Shown one piece after another: positions 9,642 through 17,076 of a stretch of DNA of 64,000 bases. Both the position numbers and the translations under genes were made by a program. The first letter of the stretch is position 1; every line of letters begins with the position of its first letter. The DNA lies in contig JASCPI010000016.1 in assembly GCA_029959555.1 (NCBI GenBank), positions 30,327 to 94,326 of the forward strand, given 5' to 3'. The notes beneath the pieces are model-generated. The model was not told the origin of the DNA, ran no database searches, and worked only from the letters and a program-made list of their open reading frames with translations. Origin of the DNA: Lysobacteraceae bacterium PS02065 (GTDB lineage: Bacteria; Pseudomonadota; Gammaproteobacteria; Xanthomonadales; Rhodanobacteraceae).

Positions 9642-9783
9642 AGCTTCATTCGGCCCGCGAGGACGAAACGTCAACTTATTTGGACTTTACGTCACCCACA
9701 GTCCCGTGGCGCTACGCATATTAGCCCTGCGGGCCAATGCCGCGCACCGAAGTTCCAACTCCCCATCGCCTGAGGACACGACC

Positions 9784-10572
9784 ATGTTCACGTGCGCTCC
9801 CGCACTGCTCGCAGTTGCCATGGCTGCCAGCCTGACACCCTCCGCTCATGCCGGAGAAGCCACTGTCGTCATCCTTGGCAAGGTGAAGAACGTCGTCTTG
9901 GTGCATGGCGCGTTCGCCGATGGAGCCGGCTGGCGCCCGGTTTACGATGACCTGACGGCGCGAGGCTATCGCGTCTCGATCGTGCAGAATCCGCTGACCT
10001 CGCTTGCCGACGACGTGAAGGCGACGCGGCGCGTACTCGACCGCCAGGACGGCCCGACCATTCTGGTCGGACACTCGTGGGGTGGTACGGTCATCACCGA
10101 AGCCGGCGTGCACGACAAGGTGGCAGGGCTCGTCTATGTTTCCGCGCTCGCGCCGGATGCAGGCGAGACGACCGCACAGCAGTACACAGGCTTCGCGCCT
10201 ACGCCCGAGTTCGTCATCGAGACGGGGAGTGACGGCTACGGTTTCATCAGCCCGGCCACGTTCAAGGCAGGCTTCGCACACGATACCAGCGACGCTGATG
10301 CGGCATTCCTGCGCGACTCGCAGGTGCCCATCAACATGTCGGCGTTCGGAACGAAGCTGACGCATGCTGCCTGGCGCACGAAGCCCAGCTGGGCCGTGAT
10401 CGCCACCGAGGACAAGGCGTTCGACCAAGCCATGCTCATCCACATGGCCGAGCGCATCAAGGCGCGTATCACCAAAGTCTCGGCCAGCCACGCGGTCTTC
10501 ATGACACAGCCCACGGTGGTCGCTGACACCATCGACCGCGCAGCCAGGGAAGCGGAACGCTCTACCCCGTGA
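9784..10572 (+). CDS. secreted alpha/beta hydrolase
   Basis: This 262-residue protein has a cleavable signal peptide (MFTCAPALLAVAMAASLTPS, cut near SAHA-GE), so it acts in the periplasm or outside. The alpha/beta-hydrolase core starts with VVLVHGAFADGAGW, giving the HG oxyanion region. The nucleophile elbow is GHSWGG with Ser98, and the catalytic His is in the late SASHAVF segment. It belongs to the EstC-like branch often annotated as 'alpha/beta fold hydrolase'. The natural ester or amide substrate is unknown. It stands alone between two hairpins, which suggests its own transcript. Confidence 0.9.
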   Translation: MFTCAPALLAVAMAASLTPSAHAGEATVVILGKVKNVVLVHGAFADGAGWRPVYDDLTARGYRVSIVQNPLTSLADDVKATRRVLDRQDGPTILVGHSWGGTVITEAGVHDKVAGLVYVSALAPDAGETTAQQYTGFAPTPEFVIETGSDGYGFISPATFKAGFAHDTSDADAAFLRDSQVPINMSAFGTKLTHAAWRTKPSWAVIATEDKAFDQAMLIHMAERIKARITKVSASHAVFMTQPTVVADTIDRAAREAERSTP

Positions 10573-10586
10573 GCCTATGCCGCTGT

Positions 10587-10620
10587 AAGCCGGACTCGCC
10601 ATCTTGGTCGCGTCCGGCTT
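10587..10620 (+). terminator. likely terminator hairpin after the secreted hydrolase
   Basis: AAGCCGGAC (10587-10595) and GTCCGGCTT (10612-10620) form a perfect 9-bp stem with a 16-base loop, 15 bases after the stop codon. A short CCTCTT follows. The position and arm symmetry suggest a terminator. The long loop and lack of a T-run make it less than classical. Confidence 0.55.
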
Positions 10621-10764
10621 CCTCTTCCGACATAAGCATGCCCAACGATTCACGAGCACTCGGCGGCTCGAAGAATTGAGATCCACGTCACGCGGCTTTC
10701 TCTGCAGATAACGTTTCGTTACCGCGATCACCGTAGGCTGTTCAGCTCCGAAAGGAGGTGGACC

Positions 10765-11112
10765 ATGCAGAGCGGCCCGATTGCACACGTCTCTGATCCA
10801 GAGCGCTTGAGCGATGGCACGCGTTACGCCGTGACCGTGCACTTCCGTGGGGACTTCGGGATGATGGTGTGGGCTGGCCGACTGGATGCTTCAGCCGCTG
10901 ACTCGGACCCGGACGACATCTCGCCGCGCGACTACGTCGAACGACAGTCCGTGAACTTCATGACGTGGGCCGACGCGCTCGAGTACTTCGATCGCGCCCC
11001 CTTCCGACGTCTTCTCGAGGAAATTGCGCGTACCACCACGCAACTCGCCCGGCCTGCCGATCACCGTCGCACATCGACTCCAAAATCCAATGGTGCCGAG
11101 CCTCGGCTGTAG
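10765..11112 (+). CDS. hypothetical protein
   Basis: This 115-residue soluble protein of unknown function has an excellent ribosome binding site (AAAGGAGGTGGACC before ATG), which fixes the start. The first half reads as beta strands (DGTRYAVTVHFRGDFGMMVW). The middle is acidic (DPDDISPRDYVERQ), and a helix near the end reads ALEYFDRAPFRRLLEEIART. The last ~20 residues are basic and look disordered. No family is recognised. Neighbours are accessory genes, and it appears to be monocistronic. Confidence 0.7.
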   Translation: MQSGPIAHVSDPERLSDGTRYAVTVHFRGDFGMMVWAGRLDASAADSDPDDISPRDYVERQSVNFMTWADALEYFDRAPFRRLLEEIARTTTQLARPADHRRTSTPKSNGAEPRL

Positions 11113-11135
11113 GCGACGCGCAGAACTTCGCCCGC

Positions 11136-11336
11136 TCAAGTTCGAGCTGGTGGCTCGATGTCGAAGGCCGTGTCCCACCAGAGCACCGATGCAGCCTCTG
11201 GCACGGCGTCCAGCGTGAACGTGTCGATCAAGCTGCCCCGCAAGAAACGTGCAACACCGGAATGCCCTTCTGCGGAGTAGTAGACGAGCTGACCCTCACG
11301 GGGCTTCACGTCGCGAAGGTCGTGTCGTGATCGCAT
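11136..11336 (-). CDS. small hypothetical protein
   Basis: This possible 66-residue protein starts MRSRHDLRDVKPREGQLVYY and continues SAEGHSGVARFLRGSLIDTF to VLWWDTAFDIEPPART. AGGGG stands 6 bases before the ATG. The composition looks protein-like. No domain is recognised. The same frame stays open to 11522 but becomes arginine-rich noise. It converges on the gene ending at 11112. Confidence 0.45.
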   Translation of the reverse strand: MRSRHDLRDVKPREGQLVYYSAEGHSGVARFLRGSLIDTFTLDAVPEAASVLWWDTAFDIEPPART

Positions 11337-11729
11337 GAGAACCCCTGCTTCGAACGCTCCCGTCAGCGTCGCATCGCCCCAGCGGCGGCTCGCGGCTCGT
11401 TGCGGGTGGTAGAGGTGCGCCCTCGCACCGAGATGAGAGCTTCCCGATGGCGGGGGAAAGTCACGGCGACGAGGGCGTGCGCGGAGTCTGTCATGCACGT
11501 GTCCGCGCTTCCTAGAGCCCACGAATCGGACGTTTCCCTGGTGTTCACGTTGTCGACTTTGGGCGCCCGCGCGTGCGTTGGCGGATGCACCAGGCGATGA
11601 CGCGAAGGTCTTCGCTTCGCCTCAGATCCTGATGTCTGGCTGTACGACGACGGACGCGTAGCACCCTCGATGGATCACGTTCACGGCGCGAGGCGCACAA
11701 GTGGCATTCCTCCGCGTCCGGACGATCCC
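11337..11729. other. stretch without a confident gene
   Basis: No convincing coding sequence is seen. A minus-strand frame at 11363-11590 contains the protein-like piece MTDSAHALVAVTFPRHREAL before turning into noise. It may be a decayed fragment of the small gene to its left. The region should also carry the promoter of the metallothionein-like gene. Confidence 0.45.
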
Positions 11730-11891
11730 ATGAGCAGTTCGACAACGCCAACCTGTGCCCACATCTCTTGCTCGTGCCCCGTGAGTGCGACGGGCGACTT
11801 CTGTAGCGAGCACTGCCGCAAGCACGACGGCCACGACGGCCCTTGCGAATGCGGCCACTCGCATTGCACCGAACATGCGGCGTCGTCCTGA
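11730..11891 (+). CDS. metallothionein-like small Cys/His protein
   Basis: This 53-residue protein has eight cysteines (9, 14, 16, 25, 29, 39, 41, 46) and seven histidines. The spacing CAHISCSC, then DFCSEHC, then PCECGHSHC follows the SmtA/BmtA family of bacterial metallothioneins, which hold Zn(II), Cd(II) or Cu(I) in a thiolate/imidazole cluster. FCSEHC corresponds to the family's YCSEAC segment. The likely role is metal buffering or detoxification in the cytoplasm. The start is taken at ATG 11730. A longer frame to 11670 adds an unrelated leader. The next gene, a general-stress-type SDR, follows after 59 bases. Confidence 0.8.
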   Translation: MSSSTTPTCAHISCSCPVSATGDFCSEHCRKHDGHDGPCECGHSHCTEHAASS

Positions 11892-11950
11892 GGCCGCTGC
11901 ATCGACACGCGGGGCTGCTGCAGCAATGGCACCGACACGAAGGAATCGAG

Positions 11951-12967
11951 ATGAGCACACGATCGAAGAAGGCCGCGCGCGACACGAAGTCCGCGGCCGA
12001 CGTCAACGCTGGAAAGGTTGCGGCGAAGCATCAGCGCGCCATCCAGCAGAGGGCGATGGCCAAAAACGCCAAGCGCTCGAAGCCAGAGCCAAAACCCGTG
12101 CAGGCCGGTGCGCGGAAGCAACCCACCACCCCGCTACCCAAGCAGCACCTTGCCAAGCCAGGGAACGAGCGAGATCTGGAGGTTGCGCCCCGATTTGAAG
12201 CGCCGGACTACCGCGGCAGCGGAAAGCTCGAGGGTCGCGTCGCGATCATCACCGGAGGCGACTCCGGAATCGGTCGTGCCGTGGCCGTCCTCTTCGCACG
12301 TGAAGGTGCCGACGTCGCCGTCGTGCATCTTGACGAAGAGAAGGATGCTCGCGACACCGTGAGGGCTATTGAGGCCGAAGGCGCTCGTGCACTGGCCATC
12401 GCGGGCGACGTCAAGGATTCGGCTTTCTGCGAACGCGTCGTTGCCCAAGTCGTGAAGACGTGGGGCCACCTCGACGTCCTCGTCAACAACGCCGCCTTTC
12501 AGCAGCACTGCAAGGCCATCGAAGATCTCGGTGACGATCATCTGCAAGAGACCTTGCAGACGAACATCGCCGGCTACTTTCACATGGCGCGTGCAGCGGT
12601 ACCCCACATGAAGCAGGGAAGCTCGATCATCAACTCCGGCTCGGAGACGGGCATCTTCGGAAGTCCGGCCTTGCTCGACTACTCGGCGACCAAGGGCGCG
12701 ATACACGCCTTCACGCAGTCGCTTGCGAGCCACCTGCTTCCTCGAGGCATCCGCGTGAACGCTGTCGCTCCGGGTCCCGTGTGGACACCCCTGAATCCTG
12801 CGGATCGAGAGGCTGACGACGTATCGACGTTCGGCAAGGACAGCGACATGGGGCGGCCCGCGCAGCCCGAGGAAATATCGCCCGCCTACGTCTTCCTCGC
12901 TTCGCCCGTCTGCTCGAGTTACGTGAACGGCGTGATCCTTCCCGTCATGGGAGGGCCCCGCGGATGA
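11951..12967 (+). CDS. general-stress SDR oxidoreductase (GSP39/YdaD-like)
   Basis: This 338-residue protein has a Lys/Ala-rich, probably disordered N-terminal extension of about 75 residues, followed by the entry motif RFEAPDYRGSGKLEGRVAII. The SDR domain follows, with nucleotide motif TGGDSGIG, NNAAFQ in place of NNAG, catalytic Ser in INSGSETG and YSATKGAI. The segment VNAVAPGPVWTPLNP is typical of the Bacillus general stress protein 39 group. The substrate is unknown, and the family is induced by stress in several bacteria. GAATCGAG precedes the ATG. The stop overlaps the next gene (ATGA), so the two are coupled. Confidence 0.9.
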   Translation: MSTRSKKAARDTKSAADVNAGKVAAKHQRAIQQRAMAKNAKRSKPEPKPVQAGARKQPTTPLPKQHLAKPGNERDLEVAPRFEAPDYRGSGKLEGRVAIITGGDSGIGRAVAVLFAREGADVAVVHLDEEKDARDTVRAIEAEGARALAIAGDVKDSAFCERVVAQVVKTWGHLDVLVNNAAFQQHCKAIEDLGDDHLQETLQTNIAGYFHMARAAVPHMKQGSSIINSGSETGIFGSPALLDYSATKGAIHAFTQSLASHLLPRGIRVNAVAPGPVWTPLNPADREADDVSTFGKDSDMGRPAQPEEISPAYVFLASPVCSSYVNGVILPVMGGPRG

Positions 12968-13290
12968 GCGCGATCTCGGCTCGAATCTTCGACGACAGCA
13001 TCCCGATGACCCGATGCGGTGACGTGGCGGGTGGCCACTGGGAAGTCCTCGCCGTGTTACGGCGTGATGGCCTGCTACGCGCCACTCATCTCCATGCATG
13101 GCATGGATTCTCGACCTCACCGTTCCGTCTCGAGCTTGGTGCTGAGCTTTTCGAAGACGAGCTCTCACTACAGCACGCGATGTCGCAAACGGCGCAGTCC
13201 TTCTTCGAGGACCTGCGGCAAAGAACTGCGCGGCACGTCGAGGCATCGATCCTGACAGTCAAACATGGCCGAAACGCCGTGTGCGCCTAG
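12964..13290 (+). CDS. hypothetical protein, relative of the protein at 32941-33186
   Basis: This 108-residue protein of unknown function is translationally coupled to the SDR gene (ATGA overlap). The central part GGHWEVLAVLRRDGLLRATH followed by LHAWHG and SPFRLELG closely parallels a second small protein in this window. That protein reads WRATVLQRTDGLLEVTSLQL then WHG and TPIRLSDG. Both end with a helix containing FFEDL or FIRNM. They therefore form a small family I cannot name. Four strands followed by a helix are suggested. The next gene (VOC) follows after 8 bases and probably shares the transcript. Confidence 0.75.
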   Translation: MSAISARIFDDSIPMTRCGDVAGGHWEVLAVLRRDGLLRATHLHAWHGFSTSPFRLELGAELFEDELSLQHAMSQTAQSFFEDLRQRTARHVEASILTVKHGRNAVCA

Positions 13291-13298
13291 GAGGCATC

Positions 13299-13715
13299 AT
13301 GGAGCCGAAGATCACCGTCATCACACTGGGCGTCGACAATCTCGAAGCCGCGCTCCGCTTCTACCGGGATGGCCTGGGTTTCGCGACCGAAGGCATTGTC
13401 GGCGAGACCATCGAGCACGGAGCTGTCGTCTTCATCGATCTGCAGCCGGGGCTACGCTTGGCGTTGTGGCCGCGAGCCAGCATCGCGCACGACACCCGGC
13501 TTCCGGTCGGCCCCGCGAGCTCCACCGAGGTCACGCTAGGCCACAATGTGACGTCACGCGACGAAGTCGACGCCGTGATGACGATTGCCGAGTCAGCCGG
13601 CGCGACCGTCGTCAAAGCTGCAGGCAAGACGTCGTGGGGCGGCTACTCCGGATACTTCCGTGATCGTGACGGACATCTCTGGGAGATCGTCTGGAACCCT
13701 GAGTGGTCAGGATGA
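13299..13715 (+). CDS. VOC (glyoxalase/bleomycin resistance) family protein
   Basis: This 138-residue vicinal-oxygen-chelate protein has two beta-alpha-beta-beta-beta modules. The first begins ITVITLGVDNLEAALRFYRD and the second carries SGYFRDRDGHLWEIVWNPEW. HLWEIVWN supplies the usual metal-ligand Glu position. AGGAGG lies 5 bases before the ATG and fixes the start. Members bind hydrophobic small molecules or antibiotics, or act as dioxygenases or isomerases. The function here is unknown. It is the last gene of the run SDR - small protein - VOC, which looks like one operon. Confidence 0.88.
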   Translation: MEPKITVITLGVDNLEAALRFYRDGLGFATEGIVGETIEHGAVVFIDLQPGLRLALWPRASIAHDTRLPVGPASSTEVTLGHNVTSRDEVDAVMTIAESAGATVVKAAGKTSWGGYSGYFRDRDGHLWEIVWNPEWSG

Positions 13716-13722
13716 CGGGAAT

Positions 13723-13911
13723 TCATCTTGAACCACGCTCCTGGCTCGAACGCTTCTTCTTGCCCCCGCCGTCCTGCTTGTTGACGGTTGCCCACGCGCG
13801 CTCGACGGCCGTCTTCTTCGAGACGCCCTTCTTTTCGTAGGCCTCTTCGATGTGGGCAGCCTTTCGCTTCTGCTTGTCCGTGTAGGCGGACTTATCACCC
13901 TGCGACATCAT
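13723..13911 (-). CDS. small basic 'DKSAYTDKQKRKA' protein
   Basis: This 62-residue hydrophilic protein contains the very conserved text GDKSAYTDKQKRKAAHIEE, then YEKKGVSKKTAVERAWATVN and a Lys/Ser-rich tail. Such short proteins are common in Proteobacteria, often beside stress genes, and have been called plasmid-stabilisation- or ChaB-like. No biochemical function is established to my knowledge. GGGAG sits 6 bases before the first ATG (13911). A second ATG at 13908 is equally possible. The gene is convergent with the VOC gene and just downstream of the hydrolase gene. Confidence 0.85.
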   Translation of the reverse strand: MMSQGDKSAYTDKQKRKAAHIEEAYEKKGVSKKTAVERAWATVNKQDGGGKKKRSSQERGSR

Positions 13912-13928
13912 GGACTCCCAATCACTTC

Positions 13929-14741
13929 TCAACGCGCAAGGAAGGTCAGAAGGGCACGGTTGAATGCCTCCGCATGGCTCGTGTTGCACCCATGCGACGC
14001 GCCCTCGAGAAGTACCAGCTCGCTGTGCCGAATCACCGCATGAGTGCGCTTGCCGGACCCCTCGAACGGAACCGTCGCATCGCTGTCGCCGTGAAGCACG
14101 AGAGTGGGGACGGTGACCTTGCCAAGATCGCTTTCGAAATCGGTTGTGGCGAACGCCTTCATGCAACCGAGCGCCGCGGTCTGATCGGCCTGCTCGCATA
14201 CCGCAATCGCCGCCTGGCGTTCCTGCTCGCTAACCTTGAGCGTGCCGTTCGCCGAGAAGAAGTCCTTGGTGAAGTCGTCAAAGAATGCGTGACGATTCTC
14301 GCGCAGCGAGGCCTCCATCTTGTCGGCCTTGGCCTGTGTAAGTGGATCCTCGGCGTTGTCACTGGTCTTGAGCAGGTAGGGAGGAACTGCGGCAGCGAAC
14401 ACCACGCCTCGAATCTTTCCCTCGCCGTGGCGAGCTACCTCGCCACCGCCCATCGAGAAGCCGACCAGAGTGACGTTCTGTAGCCCCAGATCGTCGATGA
14501 CGCTGGCGAGATCGTCGGCGAGCGTGTCGTAGTCAAAGCCGCCAGCGGGCTTCTCGGAAGCTCCGAAACCGCGGCGGTCGTAAGCGATGACGCGGTATCC
14601 GGCATTGCGCAGCGGGCCGACTTGAGCTTTCCATGAGGTCGACGACAGTGGCCATCCGTGGATCAGCACGACGGGCAGGCCGTCGCCTCCGGAGTCTTCG
14701 ACGTGAAGTCGCACTCGCGCGGGGAAAGACGAGGTGTTCAT
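13929..14741 (-). CDS. alpha/beta hydrolase, non-haem chloroperoxidase/aryl esterase type
   Basis: This 270-residue cytosolic alpha/beta hydrolase has HGWPLSSTSW (oxyanion region), YDRRGFGASEKPAGGFDYDT, nucleophile elbow GFSMGGG with Ser96, an acid in LHGDSDATVPFE and a final His in EGASHG. This is the family of aryl esterases that also act as perhydrolases or 'chloroperoxidases'. After the elbow, members usually read GEVARYIARHG. Here it is GEVARHGEG, about four residues short, which would trim the helix behind the active site. AAGGA lies 6 bases before the chosen ATG. A longer open frame continues to 15107 but covers another small gene in a different frame. Confidence 0.9.
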   Translation of the reverse strand: MNTSSFPARVRLHVEDSGGDGLPVVLIHGWPLSSTSWKAQVGPLRNAGYRVIAYDRRGFGASEKPAGGFDYDTLADDLASVIDDLGLQNVTLVGFSMGGGEVARHGEGKIRGVVFAAAVPPYLLKTSDNAEDPLTQAKADKMEASLRENRHAFFDDFTKDFFSANGTLKVSEQERQAAIAVCEQADQTAALGCMKAFATTDFESDLGKVTVPTLVLHGDSDATVPFEGSGKRTHAVIRHSELVLLEGASHGCNTSHAEAFNRALLTFLAR

Positions 14742-14823
14742 GGCGGTCCTTGAGAGGACGGCAGATGCCGACGTTACGAGCGTGATCAGCCAGGCATGGC
14801 CCTGCGGTGAATGGCTCGGCACG

Positions 14824-15069
14824 TCATGCCGAGAGGAGGACGAATCCTTCGCGCATCGGACCGGACAGTTCCTCGACATTCTCCAGAACCATGATGCTGT
14901 TGAGCATCGCCAAGGCCGGCTCGTTCCACACGACCTCCAGACGTTCGGCGCACACCATGACGCATGGTCCGAGACCTCGAGTCCGCACGCAGTGCGCAGA
15001 CTCGGCGCGCAAGGCAGACGACAGCGTCTCGAACGTCGACCTATCAGGCATGACCGCACTAAGCCACAT
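14824..15069 (-). CDS. small hypothetical protein
   Basis: This 81-residue protein of unknown function starts MWLSAVMPDRSTFETLSSAL and ends LENVEELSGPMREGFVLLSA. GAGGAGAA stands 5 bases before the ATG, so a real start at 15069 is likely even though the frame stays open further upstream. It has one cysteine in the strand-like segment GPCVMVCAERLEVVW. It lies 82 bases upstream of the hydrolase gene on the same strand and may share its transcript. No domain is recognised. Confidence 0.6.
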   Translation of the reverse strand: MWLSAVMPDRSTFETLSSALRAESAHCVRTRGLGPCVMVCAERLEVVWNEPALAMLNSIMVLENVEELSGPMREGFVLLSA

Positions 15070-15410
15070 CGCGCTTCTCCTCGTGAGCTCACACGATCGC
15101 ACTTCACCCCACACCCGAGGCTGAAGGACGACGGCCCTGCGGGGGCGGGACCGCATGCCGCAATGAGCAGCAGTCGCGGCGTTCACAGCGATACCTTCAG
15201 GTGCATGCAAAGCGCGCACAGTTCGTTCGGCGAGACGTTTTCCACATCCATGCGTTGTCGCATTCGCTGCGATCAGCGCCACACGGACAGCGTGCCTGAA
15301 TGGCACCAGCGTCGGTCGTGTGGAAGCGGGCTCATGTTCATCCGAGGAGTGGCCTACTCGCTGCACCCCGGAGGCCACCATGGCTTCCACGGACACTAAG
15401 GATCACCCCC
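15070..15410. other. intergenic stretch between divergent genes
   Basis: No convincing gene is seen here. The region lies between the minus-strand small gene and the plus-strand BON gene and must hold both promoters. I could not pick reliable hexamers. The last 20 bases before the BON start contain AAGGATC as a ribosome binding site. Confidence 0.45.
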
Positions 15411-15776
15411 ATGAAGTTCACTCTTATCGGCCTCGCTTTGGCGAGCGCCAGCGCTGTCGGCTTGGCCATTGCCGCTGATCCGCCCGCGCAGGATGCGAAG
15501 ACCACGAAGCACGCCGCCGAAAAGGGCGTGACGGCTCTCGATCAGCCGAACAACCAGGCGGACATCGATCTCGCCGCAGCCGTTCGATCGGCGATCGTCG
15601 ACGACGAATCACTCTCGACCTCCGCGAAGAACGTGACGATGGTGGCTGCAGGCGGTCACGTGACGCTGCGCGGCACCGTCGCTTCGGCAGACGACAAGGC
15701 GCGCGTCGAAAGCATCGTCAGCCGCGTGGCGGGCGTGAAGCGCGTGACCAACCAGATCGCCCTCGATACGCCCTGA
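15411..15776 (+). CDS. BON-domain periplasmic protein
   Basis: This 121-residue exported protein has a signal peptide (MKFTLIGLALASASAVGLAI, cleaved near AIAA-DP). One BON domain (residues ~50-119) carries the signature DIDLAAAVRSAIVDDESLS, then GGHVTLRGTVASADDKARVE and AGVKRVTNQI. BON domains, as in OsmY, bind membranes and protect the envelope under osmotic or other stress. The gene heads a short plus-strand run of stress-type genes: glycine-zipper protein, CsbD and CBS protein. The first gap in that run is 29 bases. Confidence 0.9.
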   Translation: MKFTLIGLALASASAVGLAIAADPPAQDAKTTKHAAEKGVTALDQPNNQADIDLAAAVRSAIVDDESLSTSAKNVTMVAAGGHVTLRGTVASADDKARVESIVSRVAGVKRVTNQIALDTP

Positions 15777-15805
15777 TTCAACCCTTCGATTCGCAGGAGA
15801 TCCAC

Positions 15806-16330
15806 ATGAAAGCTTCCGTGTACTGCACTGCCCGCACCGTCGACCAAGCCGAGCTCATCATCGCCGACCTCAAGGCGTCCGGCTTCACGAGCAATGACAT
15901 CTCGGCGCTTCTGCCGGACAAGCGCACGACCAAGGACTTCGCGCATGAGCACAACACCAAGGCGCCTGAAGGCGCGACGGCCGGTGGTGCTGCGGGCCTC
16001 GGCGTCGGAGCGGCGTTGGGCTGGCTTGCCGGCATCGGTGCGCTTGCCATTCCGGGCGTCGGCCCGCTGATCGCCGCCGGCCCGATCATGGCCGCGCTGG
16101 CGGGCGGCGCTGTCGGTGGCGCCGCGGGCGGCGTGATCGGCGCGCTCGTGGGTATGGGTATCCCCGAGTTCGAAGCCAAGCGCTACGAGGAGAAGGTCCG
16201 TAGCGGAAACATCCTGCTGTCGGTCCACACCGAGGACGGCAAGCAGCGTGACGTCGCGAAGGACATCTTCAAGCGCCACAACGCCGACGACATTTCGACG
16301 GGTTCGGAAGCCAGCGCTCCCAAGGCCTGA
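15806..16330 (+). CDS. glycine-zipper membrane-associated protein, GSP17M-like
   Basis: This 174-residue protein has a soluble N-terminal domain (residues ~1-50, VDQAELIIADLKASGFTSND). A central hydrophobic, glycine-zipper-rich segment follows (~55-120, e.g. GAALGWLAGIGALAIPGVGP and GGAVGGAAGGVIGALVGMG). A C-terminal domain reads FEAKRYEEKVRSGNILLSVH. The layout matches the general-stress-protein-17M/DUF1269-like group with an inserted membrane hairpin. Its role is unknown but is usually linked to stress. AGGAG stands 9 bases before the ATG. It lies between the BON and CsbD genes. Confidence 0.8.
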   Translation: MKASVYCTARTVDQAELIIADLKASGFTSNDISALLPDKRTTKDFAHEHNTKAPEGATAGGAAGLGVGAALGWLAGIGALAIPGVGPLIAAGPIMAALAGGAVGGAAGGVIGALVGMGIPEFEAKRYEEKVRSGNILLSVHTEDGKQRDVAKDIFKRHNADDISTGSEASAPKA

Positions 16331-16386
16331 TCCTGACCTAACACCCATCATGTGCGCCTAGTGCGCACCACACCTGGAGTACCGCC

Positions 16387-16584
16387 ATGAACGAAGATCG
16401 CATCAAGGGCAAGTGGAAGCAGCTTTCCGGCACGATCAAGGAGAAGTGGGGCAAGCTGACCGACGACGATCTCAAGGTTGCCGAAGGTAACCGCGAGTAC
16501 CTCGCCGGCAAGATCCAGGAGCGCTACGGCTACGCCAAGGATGAGGCAGAGAAGCACGTGCGTGACTTCGAGGGCACGCTGTAA
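16387..16584 (+). CDS. CsbD-family stress protein
   Basis: This 65-residue hydrophilic protein has the CsbD pattern: N-terminal [20 protein letters not shown], then [19 protein letters not shown], and a final [18 protein letters not shown] helix ([19 protein letters not shown]). CsbD proteins accumulate under general stress in Bacillus (SigB) and in Proteobacteria. Their molecular function is unknown. A strong hairpin follows directly and probably ends the transcript. Confidence 0.95.
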   Translation: MNEDRIKGKWKQLSGTIKEKWGKLTDDDLKVAEGNREYLAGKIQERYGYAKDEAEKHVRDFEGTL

Positions 16585-16590
16585 GCCGAT

Positions 16591-16620
16591 GCGAAGGGGC
16601 TGCTACTGCAGCCCCTTCGC
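16591..16620 (+). terminator. terminator-like hairpin after csbD
   Basis: A perfect 13-bp stem, GCGAAGGGGCTGC and GCAGCCCCTTCGC, has a TACT loop and begins 6 bases after the CsbD stop. The stem is very stable. The following bases (ACATTCGCATT) are only mildly T-rich, so termination efficiency is uncertain. Confidence 0.7.
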
Positions 16621-16665
16621 ACATTCGCATTCCACCAAGCGCACTTACCGAACGAGGACGCTCAC

Positions 16666-17076
16666 ATGAAGATCCGCGACATCATGACCAAAGACGCGCA
16701 CGTCATCGACGTGGCTGAGGACATCCGTGCCGCCGCTCGCATGATGCGTGACGCCGACATCGGGTCCCTTCCTGTGCGAAGCGGCCAAAAGCTTGTCGGC
16801 ATGCTGACCGATCGGGACATCGTCATCCGTGCGGTCGCCGACGGGAAGACCGACGGCACGGTCGATCGGTTCATGTCGGCCGACGTGAAGTTCTGCTACG
16901 ACGACGAGGACGCGGAGGCCGTGGCGCGCACCATGGCGAGTCTCGAGGTCAGGAGGCTTCCCGTGCTCGATCGAAAGGAGCGCTTGGTAGGCATGGTGTC
17001 GCTCGCCAACCTGACCCAGACCCGCGATGGAGAAGCGAAGCGCGAGTTCCTCGAGTCTATCGCCACGCCTCATTGA
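16666..17076 (+). CDS. CBS-domain protein
   Basis: This 136-residue protein consists of two CBS motifs forming one Bateman module. The first starts MKIRDIMTKDAHVIDVAEDI and ends VGMLTDRDIVIRAVADG. The second starts VDRFMSADVKFCYDDEDAEA and ends LVGMVSLANLTQT. Such stand-alone CBS proteins bind adenine nucleotides and modulate partners unknown here. A good ribosome binding site is not obvious (GAGGACGCTCAC before ATG). It follows the CsbD hairpin by 45 bases, so it may have its own promoter or be reached by read-through. Confidence 0.92.
   Translation: MKIRDIMTKDAHVIDVAEDIRAAARMMRDADIGSLPVRSGQKLVGMLTDRDIVIRAVADGKTDGTVDRFMSADVKFCYDDEDAEAVARTMASLEVRRLPVLDRKERLVGMVSLANLTQTRDGEAKREFLESIATPH

Noticed and set aside
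11363..11590. A minus-strand frame containing MTDSAHALVAVTFPRHREAL
   Set aside because: Only the middle is protein-like, the ends are noise and there is no ribosome binding site. It may be a decayed fragment.
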